A stretch of 64,000 bases of DNA from Bidens hawaiensis (Eukaryota > Streptophyta > Magnoliopsida > Asterales > Asteraceae). The notes beneath the pieces were generated by a model. The model did no database searches. It was not told where the DNA came from and saw only the letters and a list, made by a program, of their open reading frames with translations. The stretch is from assembly GCA_021521415.1 (NCBI GenBank), contig JAIQDT010001933.1, positions 1-64,000 of the forward strand. Reading direction: 5' to 3'. The position numbers and the translations under genes were made by a program. This document shows, piece by piece, positions 38,116 through 50,939 of this stretch. How positions within the stretch are numbered: the stretch's first letter is position 1; the number at the start of each line of letters is the position of its first letter.

Positions 38116-41100
38116 TTACGATGAAGACGACGATGCAAACAAATGTAGATACTTCTCTTTCATTGCGTCTTCTCTTTCCCTAGTAAACTCCACGCCACGC
38201 CGTGATTCCCAACGAACTTTTACTAACCGAATTCGACTACGCTTGGTTTTCTTCTCGTTGCGATCCATAATCTCAACGGGTCGTTCAACCATAATCATAG
38301 AATCATCAACATGAACTTCATCGAGAGGTATATGGAGATTACCCTCGGCTAGGCACTTTTTGAGATTCGAAACATGAAATGTCAGATGAACACCGGCAAG
38401 TTCTTGCGGTAGTTCGGGTCGATACGCTACTTTCCCAACACGTTCAAGAATTTTGAAAGGACCAACGAAACGAGGAGCTAGTTTATCCTTCTTTTCAAAA
38501 CGGACTACCCCCTTCCAAGGAGTTACTTTTAGAAGGACAAGATCGTCAACATTAAATTCGATCGGTTTTCGCCGTTTGTCGGCGTAACTCTTTTGACGGT
38601 TTCTAGCGGCTAGGAGATTCTTACGGATTTGATTAATGGCAACGGTGGCTTCTTGGACCATTTTGGGTCCCGTGATTTGAGCTTCACCGATTTCGTTCCA
38701 ACAAATCGGGGTAACGACATTTACGACCATAAAGAGCTTGAAAAGGAGCCACATCAATGCTAGAGTGGTAGCTATTGTTGTAGGAGAACTCGATGAACGG
38801 AAGATGAGAATCCCAATTCCCACCGAAATCAAGAACACATGCTCGTAGCATATCCTCGAGTGTTTGGATTGTACGTTCGGATTGACAGTCCGTTTGAGGA
38901 TGATAAGCGGTGCTAAGATCGAGACGTGTTCCCAAAGCTTCTTGAAGTGATCACCAAAAATGATAGGTAAAGCGGGCATCGCGATCGGAGATGATAGACA
39001 ATGGCAAACCGTGTCGGCACACGATTTGCCGAACATAGATTTGAGCAAGCTGCTCGACAGAATACTTCTCGCGGATCGGAATGAAATGAGCAGATTTGGT
39101 TAATCGATCGATGATCACCCAAATACTATCGTTGCCTTTTTGGGTGTTGGGTAATTTGGTGATAAAGTCCATAGCAATGTCTTCCCGTTTCCAAACGGGA
39201 ATCGGTGGTTGCTCGAGTAGACCAAAAGGTCTTTGATGTTCGGCTTTGACTTTCGAGCAAGTAAGACATTTAGATACAAACATCGCTACGTCCTTTTTCA
39301 TACCCAGCCACCAAAAGGTAGCACGTAGATTGAAATACATCTTATCCGCACCGGGATGAACGGAATAATGCGAATTATGAGCTTCGTCGAGAATACAAGT
39401 ACGAAGGTCATCGCGATCGGGAACCCACAAACGATTGAGAAAGTACAAAAGACCATCGGGTTTGGTTTCGAGTTGAAGTTCGACTCCACATGACATTTCG
39501 TCGCACATGTTACCTTCTTCAACGGAGGTACGCTGAGCTTGAAGGATACGAATTTGAAGATCGGTTTGAACAACAACGCTTAGAAGCAGAAAGGATTTAA
39601 CACTAACCTTTCGACTTAGGGCGTCGGCGACCACATTCGCTTTACCGGGATGGTAGCGAATTTCGCAATCGTAATCACTAAGTAATTCGGCCCATCGTCG
39701 TTGTCTCATGTTGAGATCATTTTGGTCAAAAATGTATTGAAGGCTTTTATGATCGGTAAAAACCACACATTTTGTACCATAAAGGTAATGTCTCCAGATT
39801 TTGAGAGCGAAAACGACGGCACCAAGTTCTAGATCATGAGTCGTATAGTTCTTCTCGTTGACCTTAAGCTGTCTTGATGCGTATGCTATGACTTGACCTC
39901 GTTGCATGAGGACACAACCAAGGCCTTGATGGGAGGCATCGCAAAATACAACAAAATCGTCGTTTCCATCGGGAAGGGTTATAACGGAGCATTGCAAAGC
40001 ATGTCCTTGAGAGTACAAAAGGCTTCCTCTTGCTTTGAACCCCAATCGAAGGGTCGTCCCTTATGGGTGAGAGAGGTAAGAGGCAAAGAGATCTTGGAAA
40101 AATTCCGAATGAAACGCCGATAATATTCGGCAAAACCGAGGAAGGATCGAATTTCCGTGGGAGTCGTTGGAGTTTTCCAATCCTTAACGGCCTCAATTTT
40201 AGCGGGATCAACATGAATACCTTTTTCGTTTACGATATGTCCCAAAAATTGAACTTCCTCGAGCCAAAATTCACATTTGGAGAATTTGGCATAGAGTTGT
40301 TCGTTTCTAAGGAGCTCGAGAATGGAACGCAAATGATGTTCATGTTCGGCTTTGGATTTAGAAAAGATAAGGATGTCATCAACAAATACAATAACGAATT
40401 TATCAAGGAATGGTTTGCAAACGCGGTTCATGAGGTCCATAAACACCGCGGGTGCATTTGTTAACCCGAAGGGAATAACCAAAAATTCGAAATGTCCATA
40501 TCGAGTATGGAAGGCGGTTTTAGGAATGTCTTCTTCGCGAACACCCAATTGATGATAACCCGAACGAAGATCATTTTTAGAGAAACAAGTTGCGCCTTGA
40601 ATTTGGTCGAATAAGTCGTCGATACGTGGCAATGGATAACGATTTTTAATAGTAAGCTTGTTAAGTTCACGATAATCAATGCACATACGAAACGAACCAT
40701 CCTTCTTTTTCACGAAGAGAACGGGAGCGCCCCAAGGAGAAGAGCATGGACGAATGAAGCCTTTATCGGAAAGTTCTTCGAGTTGGTTTGATAGTTCTTG
40801 CATTTCCGACGGGGCTAGACGATAAGGAGCCTTGGCCACGAGCATCGCGCCGGACACAAGATCGGTTTGGAATTCAATCGGACGAACGGGAGGAAGACCG
40901 GTAACATCATCGGGAAAGACATCAAGGAAATCACGAACAATAGGAATATCTTGGATCTTCCTTTCCTTTTTATCTTTTGTCACCGAGAGAGCTAAAAACG
41001 GAACGTACTTTTGGCGTAAGTACTCTTGTGATTGAGCACACGACATGAGATTTAGCCTTCGAGACGTTGTGTTTCCAAAGACCTTAAGGATTTTACCATT

Positions 41101-41475
41101 GACGATCAGGATGCGAATGAATTTATCTAAACAAACGACTTCGGCACGGTGCAAAGATAACCAATCCATGCCTACTATGACATCGAAGCTACCCATTTGC
41201 ATCGGGATGAGATCGATGAAGAATTTATGCTTAGAAAGAATAAGAGAACAATCGCGGACGAAGGAATCGATGGTAATAGAATTGCCATTGGCGACTTCAA
41301 CAGAGAACGGTCGGGAAAGCTTAGTTCGAGGCATATCAAGTTTCGACTCAAATTTCAAAGAAATAAAACTTGTATCGGCATCGGTATCAAATAAAATAGA
41401 AGCCAAATGATAGTTCACCAAAAACATACCGTTCACAACGTCGTTTTCCACTTGAGCTTGATTTGCATTCATCAT
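38116..41475 (-). pseudogene. Ty3/gypsy pol (protease, RT, RNase H, integrase), broken
   Basis: Three overlapping frames carry one polyprotein. 41475-39979 has the protease (active site reads FDTDAD, where D-T/S-G is expected), then RT with FVDDILIF. 40045-38951 has RNase H ([19 protein letters not shown]), the integrase HHCC finger ([21 protein letters not shown]) and two catalytic Asp blocks ([17 protein letters not shown]). 38935-38684 holds the AYHPQTD part, and the last frame (about 38720-38116) the C-terminal part with TPWKGVVRFEKKDKLAPRFVGPF and a chromodomain-like REREDAMKEKYLHLF end. There is a frameshift near 39985-40045, another near 38945 and a third near 38700. The damaged protease motif and the shifts make it non-functional. 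Confidence 0.92.
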
Positions 41476-41519
41476 AAACGCTCGCCCTTGATTACCATGG
41501 TTGACTTGAGGTGCTTGTT

Positions 41520-42842
41520 ATGGAGGTGGAGGTGGTGCTTGGATTGCTTGGATGGGTTGGATGAGTGGTGCATTGAGTTGGGGAATTTGAGGTTGGTAAA
41601 TTTGAACTTGGTAGGCTTGGGTTTGGTAATAAGGTATGCTTACGGTTTGAGCTTGGTTGGCAAAATCTAAACGTGGGCAATTGTGGCGGAAATGGTTGGG
41701 ATCACCATAATTAAAGCAAGCTCGGGGTTGTTGGGGTTGGTTTGGTGGGTAGGGTGCATATCGGTTTTGGGGGGTTTTGAGGAGTGGTTCTCGGTTGGTT
41801 TGGTGGGTTAGGTTGGGTTTGTTGTGCGGATCGACATGAAGTGTTGAGATGACCATAACGGTTACATATAGTGCATTTGCGACACGGTAAGTGTGAGGGT
41901 GGTGGTGTTGACAATTGTTACATAATGGGAAAGTACCGGTATAGGGCCTTCGGTTGTTGAGAAGTTTTGGTTTGTTGTTGAGGTTGAGGTTGGGTGACGG
42001 AAAAATTTTGGTAATTAGTCTTGGGTTTCTTCTTGTTGTTGTTCTTGTTTCGGGAAGAGTTTGAGTAGTTAATGGCTTGTAGTGCGGGTTCAACCTTGGC
42101 TTGGGGAGCGGGCTCAGCTTTGGCTTTCTCGGTTGTTTTCTTGAGGGTTAGGGTACCCTCCTTCACATGATTTTCCGATAGCGCACCAGCAAAAGTGATG
42201 GCCTCCTCAAGGTTCGCGGGTTTGCTACTCATGACTGAGTCCCGGATTTTCATTGGTAGACCCCCAATGTATTTGTCAAGTTGACGTTCGGCTGGGGTAA
42301 CCAAGTGAGGTACAAGAACGCTTAGCTCGTGGAAACGGAGCGAGTAAGCGGCGTTATCACCACTTTCTTGTTTTAGGTTCCAAAATTCTTCCTCAAGCTT
42401 TTGGAGCTCGTGTTTAGGACAGGATTTCTTCTTCATAAGCGCCTTGAGCTCGGCCCATGGAAGAGCCATGGCCACATCCGTACCTTGGAGGTGCATAACA
42501 CTACCCCACCATGTTAGGGCGGTTCCCCTAAACATGCTTGAAGCAAAGTTTGTCTTTTTGGCTTCGGAGCATTCGCTGTGTAAAAACACATTCTCCACAG
42601 ATTCGAATCATTGCAACAAGGTAGTCGCACAGTTGGTTCCAAAGAATTCGGACGGGTTGGCACTAGTAAATTGTTTAAGTAGGTATGATGCGGGTTTGGG
42701 TTCAATAGGTGCAACAACGGGTGCGGGTTGTTGCTTGTATTTGGGTGATAAGTTCGGGAATCACAGCGGCCATTTGCTTGGCGATGATGGCGGCCATACG
42801 TCGGGTGGAGTTCTTGCGCGGTTGGCGTCTTAGCGGAGGCAT
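41520..42842 (-). pseudogene. Ty3/gypsy gag, broken
   Basis: The start is near 42842 (MPPLRRQPRKNSTRRM). Capsid-type text follows in the 42598-41918 frame (AKKTNFASSMFRGTALTWW; LEEEFWNLKQ). A zinc knuckle CTICNRYGHLNTSC (CX2CX4HX4C) lies in another frame at about 41880. A second knuckle-like motif (CFNYGDPNHFRHNCP) is at about 41700 with its second Cys changed to Tyr. A TGA stands where Trp is expected at about 42614, and at least two frame changes separate the parts. Confidence 0.85.
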
Positions 42843-43781
42843 GCTAAAATTTATAAAGAAAATGGGATAAGTTTTGGGTAAAAGGAAATGAATATAAAGG
42901 TGTATAAAATAAAATGAGATTTCGATTTTTGATTTGTGAATCCTAGAGTTAGTATGGAGAAGATGTTAGTGTTAGATAAAATATAAAGCTTTGTTTATAA
43001 ATAACAAAACTGTAAACAAAACTTAAATGATTTTGAGATAGTTAAAGTTTGAAAATTTGAGATTTTGAGATTTATAGAGTCGGAAAAATCGTGCATGAAA
43101 TCACCATGACTTAATATTCTAACACTAAATAAAAAGGTTTTATAAAACACCACGTTGGAGTCTAAACATGTGCACGTAACCACCGCGACTTTTTCATGTT
43201 TTAGACTCAAATAACAATGATAACACAATAAATCGAGATACAACGTCATGCCAAATCACTAGTCCACGAAATCACTGTGGTCCTATTGTTTTAACACCAA
43301 AAATTAGGATGGCGAACAGAACGCTCGCATTCGACTACTTAAAGAATTGACATTTATAACACGGTTTATGGCCTAGAAAACGAGCATTATAACTCAACCA
43401 TCCCACGTAAGTAAATCACATTCGATCCTTGAAATCTTTTTGTCAAATGGTCATTTTATAGTGTCTCGTTTTCTATGATGGCTACAAACCCGATATAAAC
43501 GCAACCTTTAAGGGATTTGAAACAACGGGATCCAAGTTAATTTTGTAATCCATAAAACACAATAAAAATCTACTTTTTGCGTTTTAAGGTAAGGATACCT
43601 TGGAAATACTATGAAAGTGTGTGTATGTGAACATTTAGGATATTGGTGAATTTTAAACAAGTTTATAAATAAACATGCGACATGAACAATAAAATAGAGT
43701 AAACACGTATGAACACACGTATAGGACCCTAAGCATAACAATTCTAGGTCGTTACGTCTAAGCACCTATCTTAATTGTCAT
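42843..43781 (-). other. untranslated leader of the Ty3/gypsy element
   Basis: About 940 bp between the PBS and gag. It is AT-rich and non-coding, with several degenerate repeats of GAAATCACCATGACTTAATATT / CCACCGCGACTTTTTC-like text. The ORFs in it are incidental. Confidence 0.6.
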
Positions 43782-43797
43782 GGCTCTGATACCAATC
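43782..43797 (-). other. primer binding site (initiator tRNA-Met)
   Basis: On the minus strand TTGGTATCAGAGCCA follows two bases after the 5' LTR end. TGGTATCAGAGC is complementary to the 3' end of plant initiator tRNA-Met, the standard primer for this lineage. Confidence 0.93.
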
Positions 43798-46189
43798 TGT
43801 CACACCCCGACCAAAGGCGGCGGAACATGTCGAGGTGTAACGATTGCCCATAAGCGCATGACACTATTTAAAGCGACAATATTTAACAAACTCATTTCAT
43901 TTCACAACATCGAAAATGTCACATAACCAAATATTCATAAGTCAAGTACAACAAAATATAGCAAAATATAGCAAATCAAATATTGTTCATTTTTGCTAAT
44001 ATCCTAACGATATTTGTGACGTTTTCTTCACCGAACTCCATAATCAACCTAGATGCAAACCTGTAACATTTCATAAAATAAAGTTTATCAACACAAAGGT
44101 TGGTGAGCAATTCATAAGTTTGAACAATATGTATATAGTATGAAACGCCACAATCTTGTATACAAAACCACAGATAAATAACAATAATTTGGATAACATG
44201 AGGTTGCTAATAAGAATACATTAGCGGCACCGTCTATAAGAGAATACCAAATAGATTCGGATTTCATGAAGTCGTTAATAAGAATACATTAACGACACCG
44301 TGCTATAAGAGAATACTAAATAGTTCACGAATTTATGAATCAACCTTCCAAAAGCGGTAAACACATAAGCATATAATCATGTAAGCATAGAACACCAAAA
44401 CGAGCATTTATTTAAGTAAAGTATATAATAACGTTTGTGGTTTAAGACTCAAGTATAAAGCATTTGATTTGAATAAGTATGAAATGTCACCCCAAAACAA
44501 AAATAGAAAACGGGGTATGAAGTTACTCACGTTCCAGTATTAAACTTGAAAGATTGATTATTTGGAGATTTGCCGGAACGACGAGTTAACGTATGAAGCC
44601 TAAAATAAAAGAAGTCTTGAATTTAGCAAGGTTACCTTGAAGATCTTTAAATAAAATAATTGTTGCCAAAAAGTAAACAATTTAAAGTTCGAGGTTTAAA
44701 ATATAACTATTTAAGAATTTATAATAATATCCCTTTAAAAATGTGAGTTTGCTCAAAACCGGGTTAAAGTATCTAACCTTAATATTTACTTAACCAATGT
44801 TAAGTAATAAAGTAAGAAAAATTCTAAAATGCAAGTTCCATTGGGACAAAGATACTAAAACGGGTTTTTAACGAGTGTTCGGGTTGTCGGTTCGGGTCTA
44901 GACAAGTGGTCAAACCCAAAGTCAACTTTCCAAAATATTAATTATTATGAGATAACTCATTAAAACATAATAACAGTTAACCAAGTATGTAGATCTATTG
45001 TTTTAGAACTAACAACGTACGTTAAGCGAGTGTTCGGTTTTGTTGGTCCAACTATGTTATGAGACCAAGTTGGATCCAACATTTCCAAGTACTTAAGAAA
45101 ATGATTAAAATCAGTTTGTAAACTATTTTTAAAGAAATATACAAATCTTGATAGCTAAAAACACACTTGTGTGTCTTAAGCGAGTAAAATCGGATCGGTT
45201 CGGTTTCCATCTCACAACAAGTTCATAAATGGATTCTACATACCCATATATCATAGATCTTGTATAAAAATGTACAAATGAAAATATTTAAGTTCTACAA
45301 CTAAAAAGGCCAACAACAAGTCTTTTTAACAAAAGTTCGGTTTGATTCGGTTTCCATCTCACAATGAGTTCATAGATGGTCTCCACATACCCAAGACTTG
45401 TAAATGTGACTAACAAACTAAAATGAGCAGAAGTTAGACATAAATAATATGTATAAATAAGTTATGTCTGTGTATATATATCAAGAACACGAAGTCCTCC
45501 ATGAAGCCTTGCCTTATGACGTTCGAAACTTAACCAACCGGAGTCGGTGAAGTAACTAACAAAGGAAACAAGGGGTGTGTATTATATATATGTTGCACCA
45601 CCATATTCAAGAGTTAGTAATGTTAGATGAACAAGTTAGAATTAAAGATCAAACTCAGTTTGACTTTTAGAAGTCAAACCTTCAAGAACACAACGAAAAT
45701 AACCTTAAGATCTTTGAATTTGAGAGAGAATTTGGAGTTGTAGCAGAGATTAATGGATGGAAAGGTTGGTGTATATATAGGGTAAGTTGAAATGGTCAAG
45801 CATAAAGGGTCTTGCATGAAAATGGGGTGGTTTGGTCACATGTTTACATAAAAATAAGCCAAAAACGTGCAGCTGTGCAGGTGTGCCTTCGCGCTACGCG
45901 ACCGGATAGGGTGTCCCCCGTCGCAGGGCGCGACGGGGTATATTTCCTGATTTTCCAACTTTTCAAAAATGGCAGTTTTGGCCCCCGAAGTTCGTTTTAA
46001 GTGATTTTTTAAGCGTTTTAAAGACCGAATTGAAAGTTTTCAAGACCCAACAAGTGTAAAACAATATTGTAACATAAAATCCATCATTTTTATTATACCC
46101 AAGGTTTCGGTTTACAAAACGGGTCGGTTTACATCAATAAAGTTTACAAAACGAATACGAATCGAGACCCGAAATTGACGAATGTCACA
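43798..46189 (-). repeat. 5' LTR of the Ty3/gypsy element (2392 bp)
   Basis: Partner of 35693-38082, with the same termini (TGTCACACC...GTCACA) and the PBS directly next to it. The two LTRs are identical at insertion, so their small divergence gives an age estimate once aligned. Confidence 0.95.
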
Positions 46190-46194
46190 TTATG

Positions 46195-46974
46195 AATCAT
46201 CAACATAAAAGCTTTGGGATTCCTATAAATCATTAATTGCTGAAACTTGTTTTTTCTGTAGATTGAAGCAACTAATTGGTGTAATTTTAATTTTGTAATT
46301 TGATTGTATTTGGCTATGTTTTGATAAACTTTTTGTCCTATCTGTCTTTTTTGCTAGTTTTTAGAAAGCTATTAAATCCCATTGCTGTTTAGAAGATATT
46401 ATCAAGAAAAGAAATCTAAAATAGAAGTCAATGTAACTACATCACATTCCAAAATAAGAGTCCTCGTCAAGATTTTGTGATGGTTCAACAAACTGGGATT
46501 GTTCACCTCACCAATCCATCACTTCATACCTTCATTTATTTGATTTCAACTTAAATGAAATATTAATAAGTATTAAGTATTTAAGCGTATTCCTTTTATA
46601 AAATACATAGAATTAATCCATAAAGAAATGATGATGATATTAGCTTTTACCAATGTGGTTTATGGTCCATTGTTAAAGACATCACCTTTAAAAGCCAAGC
46701 ACATTAAAGAGGTATTGAATTCAAGTATCCCAGATAATATAAATTCATCATTCATAATTAAAAAAAAAGTTTTTACTATCGAGTTATAATAACACATGAA
46801 GGCATGTTCATATTAAAGAATTGAAATGAGCATCTTCTTCAAATAAGTTTTTTTGTTTGTTTTTTTTTGTTCATCTGATGGTAGGATTGTACAGCATATA
46901 TATTATATAACAGCGCCAAACAAACGGGACAAATGTAAAATGAGGCATCCTCCAAATAAAAGTACATGTTTTGA
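46195..46974. other. intergenic, AT-rich, nothing recognised
   Basis: No gene or paired repeats. This is the right flank of the Ty3/gypsy insertion. Confidence 0.45.
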
Positions 46975-47850
46975 GGACGTTATGCCCGCGCGATGCAGCG
47001 GTGGACGCACAAACGCAACCGGTGTTAGTACATTTGTAAACTCGCAACGATATGTGTGTAACTCGACGGTGGTATGCATTTAAACGTGCCATCGGACGCG
47101 TAGCCAGTGCCAGTAAGCACGCCACACAATGCCTAGACGCGAGCAAATCGATATGTATAAACATTGTTATCTGCGCAACTGATGCTTGAGTAATTGGTGG
47201 CGACAATCAAGAAACGAAGATGAAAATGTACAATAGTTTCAAATAAAGTACTTTTTAACCCAATTCGTTTTGACGGACTTGTTCCAACCCAAAAATGTTT
47301 TAACTCGAAACCCTTTTTGACATGGCCCCTTTCAATCTGAACCCATCCAAACAAGAACTAAATTAACCTTTTTTGTATTAAACTTGTTCCAACCTTTGCC
47401 CGTTCTTACACCATTAGCCGAACTTGCCCAACTTATTGCCGGTAATAACTGGTAATCACATAACATGTCAGTTTTTTTTTAAATTTATAAACTATAACAA
47501 TATCATACTCAAATTAAAGAGAATAAAATGCTTTTTTTTATGGTGTACTTTTTTTAGAAAAAATATTAATGTGTGAAAAAGTTATGGTCGTTAAAAAGTC
47601 GTGGTGGGTAGTTGGTTTATAAAGGGGGAAATGTGTATCCAGTTAATAAATTAATTAAAATTGATTGAAGTTGAAGGACTATTATTGTAAATTATTCTTG
47701 AATGAGCGAAGACTATATTACCCTTACATTTTTAAAATTCTATGAATTGTTAGTTGTATAATATGCAACAAGAATGATACATTTTAAAATTTAAAATGTC
47801 CCTCACTCCTATATTATATATAGATATAGATATAGATATAGATATAGATT
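46975..47850 (-). repeat. repeat family A, copy 2 (possible Helitron relative)
   Basis: Homologous to 23130-23953 in the same orientation and over the same length. Shared blocks include GATGCAGCGGTGGA, AACCGGTGTTAGTACA and GCACGCCACACAATGCCTA, plus CACTCCTATATTATATATAG at the right end. Here the right end has expanded into a GATATA microsatellite. Confidence 0.55.
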
Positions 47851-47851
47851 T
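47817..47851. repeat. (GATATA)n microsatellite
   Basis: About five units of GATATA/TAGATA at the right end of repeat family A copy 2. The other copy at 23945 has only ATAGTATAGAT, so the expansion is specific to this locus. Confidence 0.85.
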
Positions 47852-48734
47852 CTATTTACTTAATCCACATTCTAATGGTCTAATACCAAAAATCAATACA
47901 ATATTTTATTACATTAAAAATGTTAACTCAACATTTGTACATTAAAAAACTTGTTTAAAATGCACGTTATATACGCAATTATAGTTCCAATATAAATTTT
48001 TAGTAAAACATATTTGTATTTGAAATAAAGTATTTTCTAGTATCCTAAACCATACAAAGTGTTGTTACCTAACTTTACCGTAACGAGCTGATTGATACTG
48101 ACCGACTGATACAGTTATCAGTGTCATTCCCAATGAACCTAGTATTGACATTCGTTTTTATGTTTTTCAGTCAATATAAAGCACGTCTCAATATCGTTCA
48201 CAAAATTGCAGCATAGGCACGAGTAACGATATTATCGAGACTAATATCATTATTTGTTTTTATAGTTTTGATCAATCTAGAACTCCACTGCAACGCAATG
48301 GTATATTTACTAGTTTATGAATAAACAATAAGTGTCGCTTACTAGTACAATCACTATACATTTGAAGGCTATGTAAGACGATTCCCATTGATGTATATAA
48401 ACCAATATTACTAACATGAAACACTAATTTATAATCTTTGATCAGTTTAAACACATATTCATGCACTTGTATATGATCGGAAACGTACCCACGCCAACAT
48501 ATTTTATAAAAGTATTCAAGTCCACACGTATATCATTTGATGTGAAATGTAAAATAAATTATAAAATATAATCACATGTCACAAGTTAGGTATGTACACA
48601 GTAATGGTTATGAATTTAAATAAGATTTTAAACATATTGTCATACAAAGTATAATCATAGAATAAAATTAAGATTATGGGCCTATGGTATACGTCTCTTT
48701 GATGCAATATGAAATTGAATCAAATATACTCATA
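47852..48734. other. intergenic, AT-rich, nothing recognised
   Basis: No credible gene, RNA or paired termini. Confidence 0.45.
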
Positions 48735-48742
48735 CTAGTTTG

Positions 48743-49286
48743 TAGGGGTTTAAGAAATCCGAAAAAAACTGAACCAAAATTGAAATAAACTGATCCGAAT
48801 TCTTGTTCGGACATTCGGATGTATCAATCTGAATATTCGCACAACTAACGGATCGGATTCTGATATGGAATTTTTAAGAAATTGGATTGTTCAGATTATT
48901 CGGATATCCATTTAATCCGAATAAAAAAACATGGTTTTAGTGGTATTTTCCGGTTTGATATATTTAGTAGACTATTGTTTGAAGTTTGAACTTTACATTT
49001 GTGTTCAAGAGTAATTCGTATTTTCCAGTTTGTATGTTTATTGTGATTCTAAACTATAATGTTAGGAACAAAAAATTAGGAAATCTTTTTTGGTTTATTT
49101 CGGTTTATTCGGATAGTTTCAGATTGTTCGGATATTATCCGAATCCGATCCGAATTGAATTCAGATAGATTTAGATCAGATAGAAATATTCCTAATTCGG
49201 ATCGGATCTCAAACAGGGTCCTACATTTTTAAAATCCGAATAACCCGAACCAAATAATCCGTAATCTGATCTGATAAACACCCATA
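48743..49286. mobile_element. hAT-type MITE with perfect 8-bp TSD
   Basis: The left end is TAGGGGTTTAAGAAATCCG; the right end complement is TATGGGTGTTTATCAG. The octamer CTAGTTTG is identical on both sides (48735-48742 and 49287-49294). The interior is rich in GATCCGAAT / ATTCGGAT. 544 bp, non-coding. Confidence 0.88.
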
Positions 49287-49333
49287 CTAGTTTGAATCCC
49301 CTATGTTACATGGGTTTATCTAGATTTTTATTT

Positions 49334-49863
49334 GGAAAATTGGATTTTAATAATCATAACTTAATGCAGTTGGCCAATAATAATCCCAACTTTGAAAATA
49401 GCTGTCACTGGTCCCAACTTTCACACTATTTGTTTTCATTGAACCTTCGTTAAAAAAAACTTAACGGCGTTAGTTTTTTTCAAATTTCAATATGATATTT
49501 TAGGGTTTTTGATCTGAATGAGGATACGAGTCAATTGATGTAAAACTTACCTCCAAACAGTGGTCCAAACAACTAAATGATGCTTTAATTATGGTGTTTA
49601 AACTATAAATTAAAAAAAATCAAGCTGTTTGAAGCGCCGTTCAAGTTAAGTTTTACATCAATTGACTCGTATCCTCGTTCCGATCAAAAATACTAAAATA
49701 TCAGTTTGAAATTTGAAAAAAACTTAACGTCGTTAAGTTTTTTTTAACAAAGGTTCAATGAAAACAAATAGTGTGAAAGTTGGGATCAGTGACAGCTATT
49801 TTCAAAGTTGGGATTATTATTGGCCAGCAGCATAAAGTTGGGATTATTAAAATCTAATTTTCC
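49334..49863. mobile_element. foldback element with long inverted arms (530 bp)
   Basis: The arms 49334-49549 and about 49647-49863 are inverted copies with about nine of ten bases matching by eye (CCCAACTTTGAAAATAGCTG and CACACTATTTGTTTTCATTG in both). A loop of about 97 bp separates them. The flanks share TTTTATTT (49326-49333 and 49864-49871), an 8-bp TSD, or 9 bp with one mismatch. RNA from it would form a long hairpin. No coding sequence was found. Confidence 0.88.
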
Positions 49864-49871
49864 TTTTATTT

Positions 49872-50149
49872 TTAATCATTTTTCTATTTTATATTTTGTA
49901 ATGATCCGTTTATGGGCTATCCGGGTTTGGTGAGACTCATGACCTGAGAAAATTATTGTTTAATGATGAAATAGTTTCACAAATAAATGAGATGTCATAA
50001 CTCGTTTAAAAAGTATCCGATGGTGAGACCCACACCTACAAATTCTGGTCAAATGTATGAGAAATCTCAAATCACAAATCAAGCAATATGGTGGCTTAAG
50101 ATGGGGTGTGGTGCAACCAGAGAGTGAGACATTGATTTTTTTTAGACAT
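49872..50149. other. intergenic, nothing recognised
   Basis: Short spacer ending in a (TAGA)n run at about 50150-50165. Confidence 0.4.
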
Positions 50150-50545
50150 TTAGATAGATAGATAGATTTTTTTAGAACGACTTTTTTGTATATGGTCTAC
50201 CACACTATCCAAATTTTGAGAGCCCTGATGCCCCACTCTGGCCAGACTATGGTGTCTTAACCTAGTCCACGCTAGTTTCAGATTTGGGTTGGGCGTTCTC
50301 TCGGAAACCCATACCGTCGACTGCCACTTGACAGTCGTTGTGCCACCACAAGAGGATAACTCTCTAGCGTAACACACGGTGGGGCGAAAACCTGGCGGGC
50401 TCAGAGTTTGAACTGATCACAACCTTTGCCTAAGGCTTAGCTCAAATCCTTCATTGCCAATATCTATTCAAATGTGACACAAATAAGATTCGAACTTCGG
50501 TCTCCACTGAAAATCCAAGCCTCCTACAACTAGACTAATAAATAA
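50150..50545 (-). repeat. SINE-like element with pol III boxes
   Basis: On the minus strand TAGTCTAGTTG (A box, about 50530) and GTTCGAATC (B box, about 50492) fit the pol III consensus. The sequence continues left to AAGTCGTTCTAAAAAAATC, an A-rich tail. The middle shares CCCACTCTGGCCAGACTATG with the SINE at 52369, so both belong to one family. No TSD could be fixed. Confidence 0.55.
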
Positions 50546-50939
50546 TAGTATTAAAATAATCATAAGAAAATGATATGAAATAATAAAACATTGGGAGACA
50601 GGCCAGACTGGGCCGAGGCCCAACAAGAAAAAACATAGTAGATATACCCTATGCATCTCATGTGTGAAGGCCCAGCCAAATTAATATTATTTAATGAGTT
50701 CCACACGTGTTCCCGACCAGTCAAATACAGCATGACGTGGATATCCTCTTTCAACACATTTCAGGCGTCGGTTTATTTACGTTTTCTTGGATCAACGACT
50801 TAACGGAAAATCAAATCTGTGACCAATAACGATTGTACCCTGTTCAAATAATAAAGTTTTGATCGACAAATAACAATAATATGGATAATTGCATAACCAA
50901 CCTGAAAAATGTGAGAGATGATACAAGTTTTTTTACATA

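Larger units (their letters stand above)
35693..46189 (-). mobile_element. full-length Ty3/gypsy chromovirus-type (Tekay/Del-like) retrotransposon
   Basis: A 10.5-kb element with LTRs at both ends, flanked by the perfect 5-bp TSD TTATG (35688-35692 and 46190-46194). On the minus strand the order is 5' LTR, PBS for initiator tRNA-Met, leader, gag, PR-RT-RNase H-integrase, polypurine tract, 3' LTR. PR before RT before INT is the Ty3/gypsy order. The 2.39-kb LTRs and the C-terminal motif resembling a chromodomain suggest the Tekay/Del lineage. Structure is complete but the reading frames carry several stops and shifts, so this copy cannot make its own proteins. Confidence 0.93.

Noticed and set aside
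40063..40464. plus-strand ORFs across the Ty3/gypsy pol region
   Set aside because: Antisense to pol; the open frames reflect codon bias of the real minus-strand frame.
42444..42833. 129-aa plus-strand ORF
   Set aside because: Antisense to gag of the minus-strand Ty3/gypsy element.
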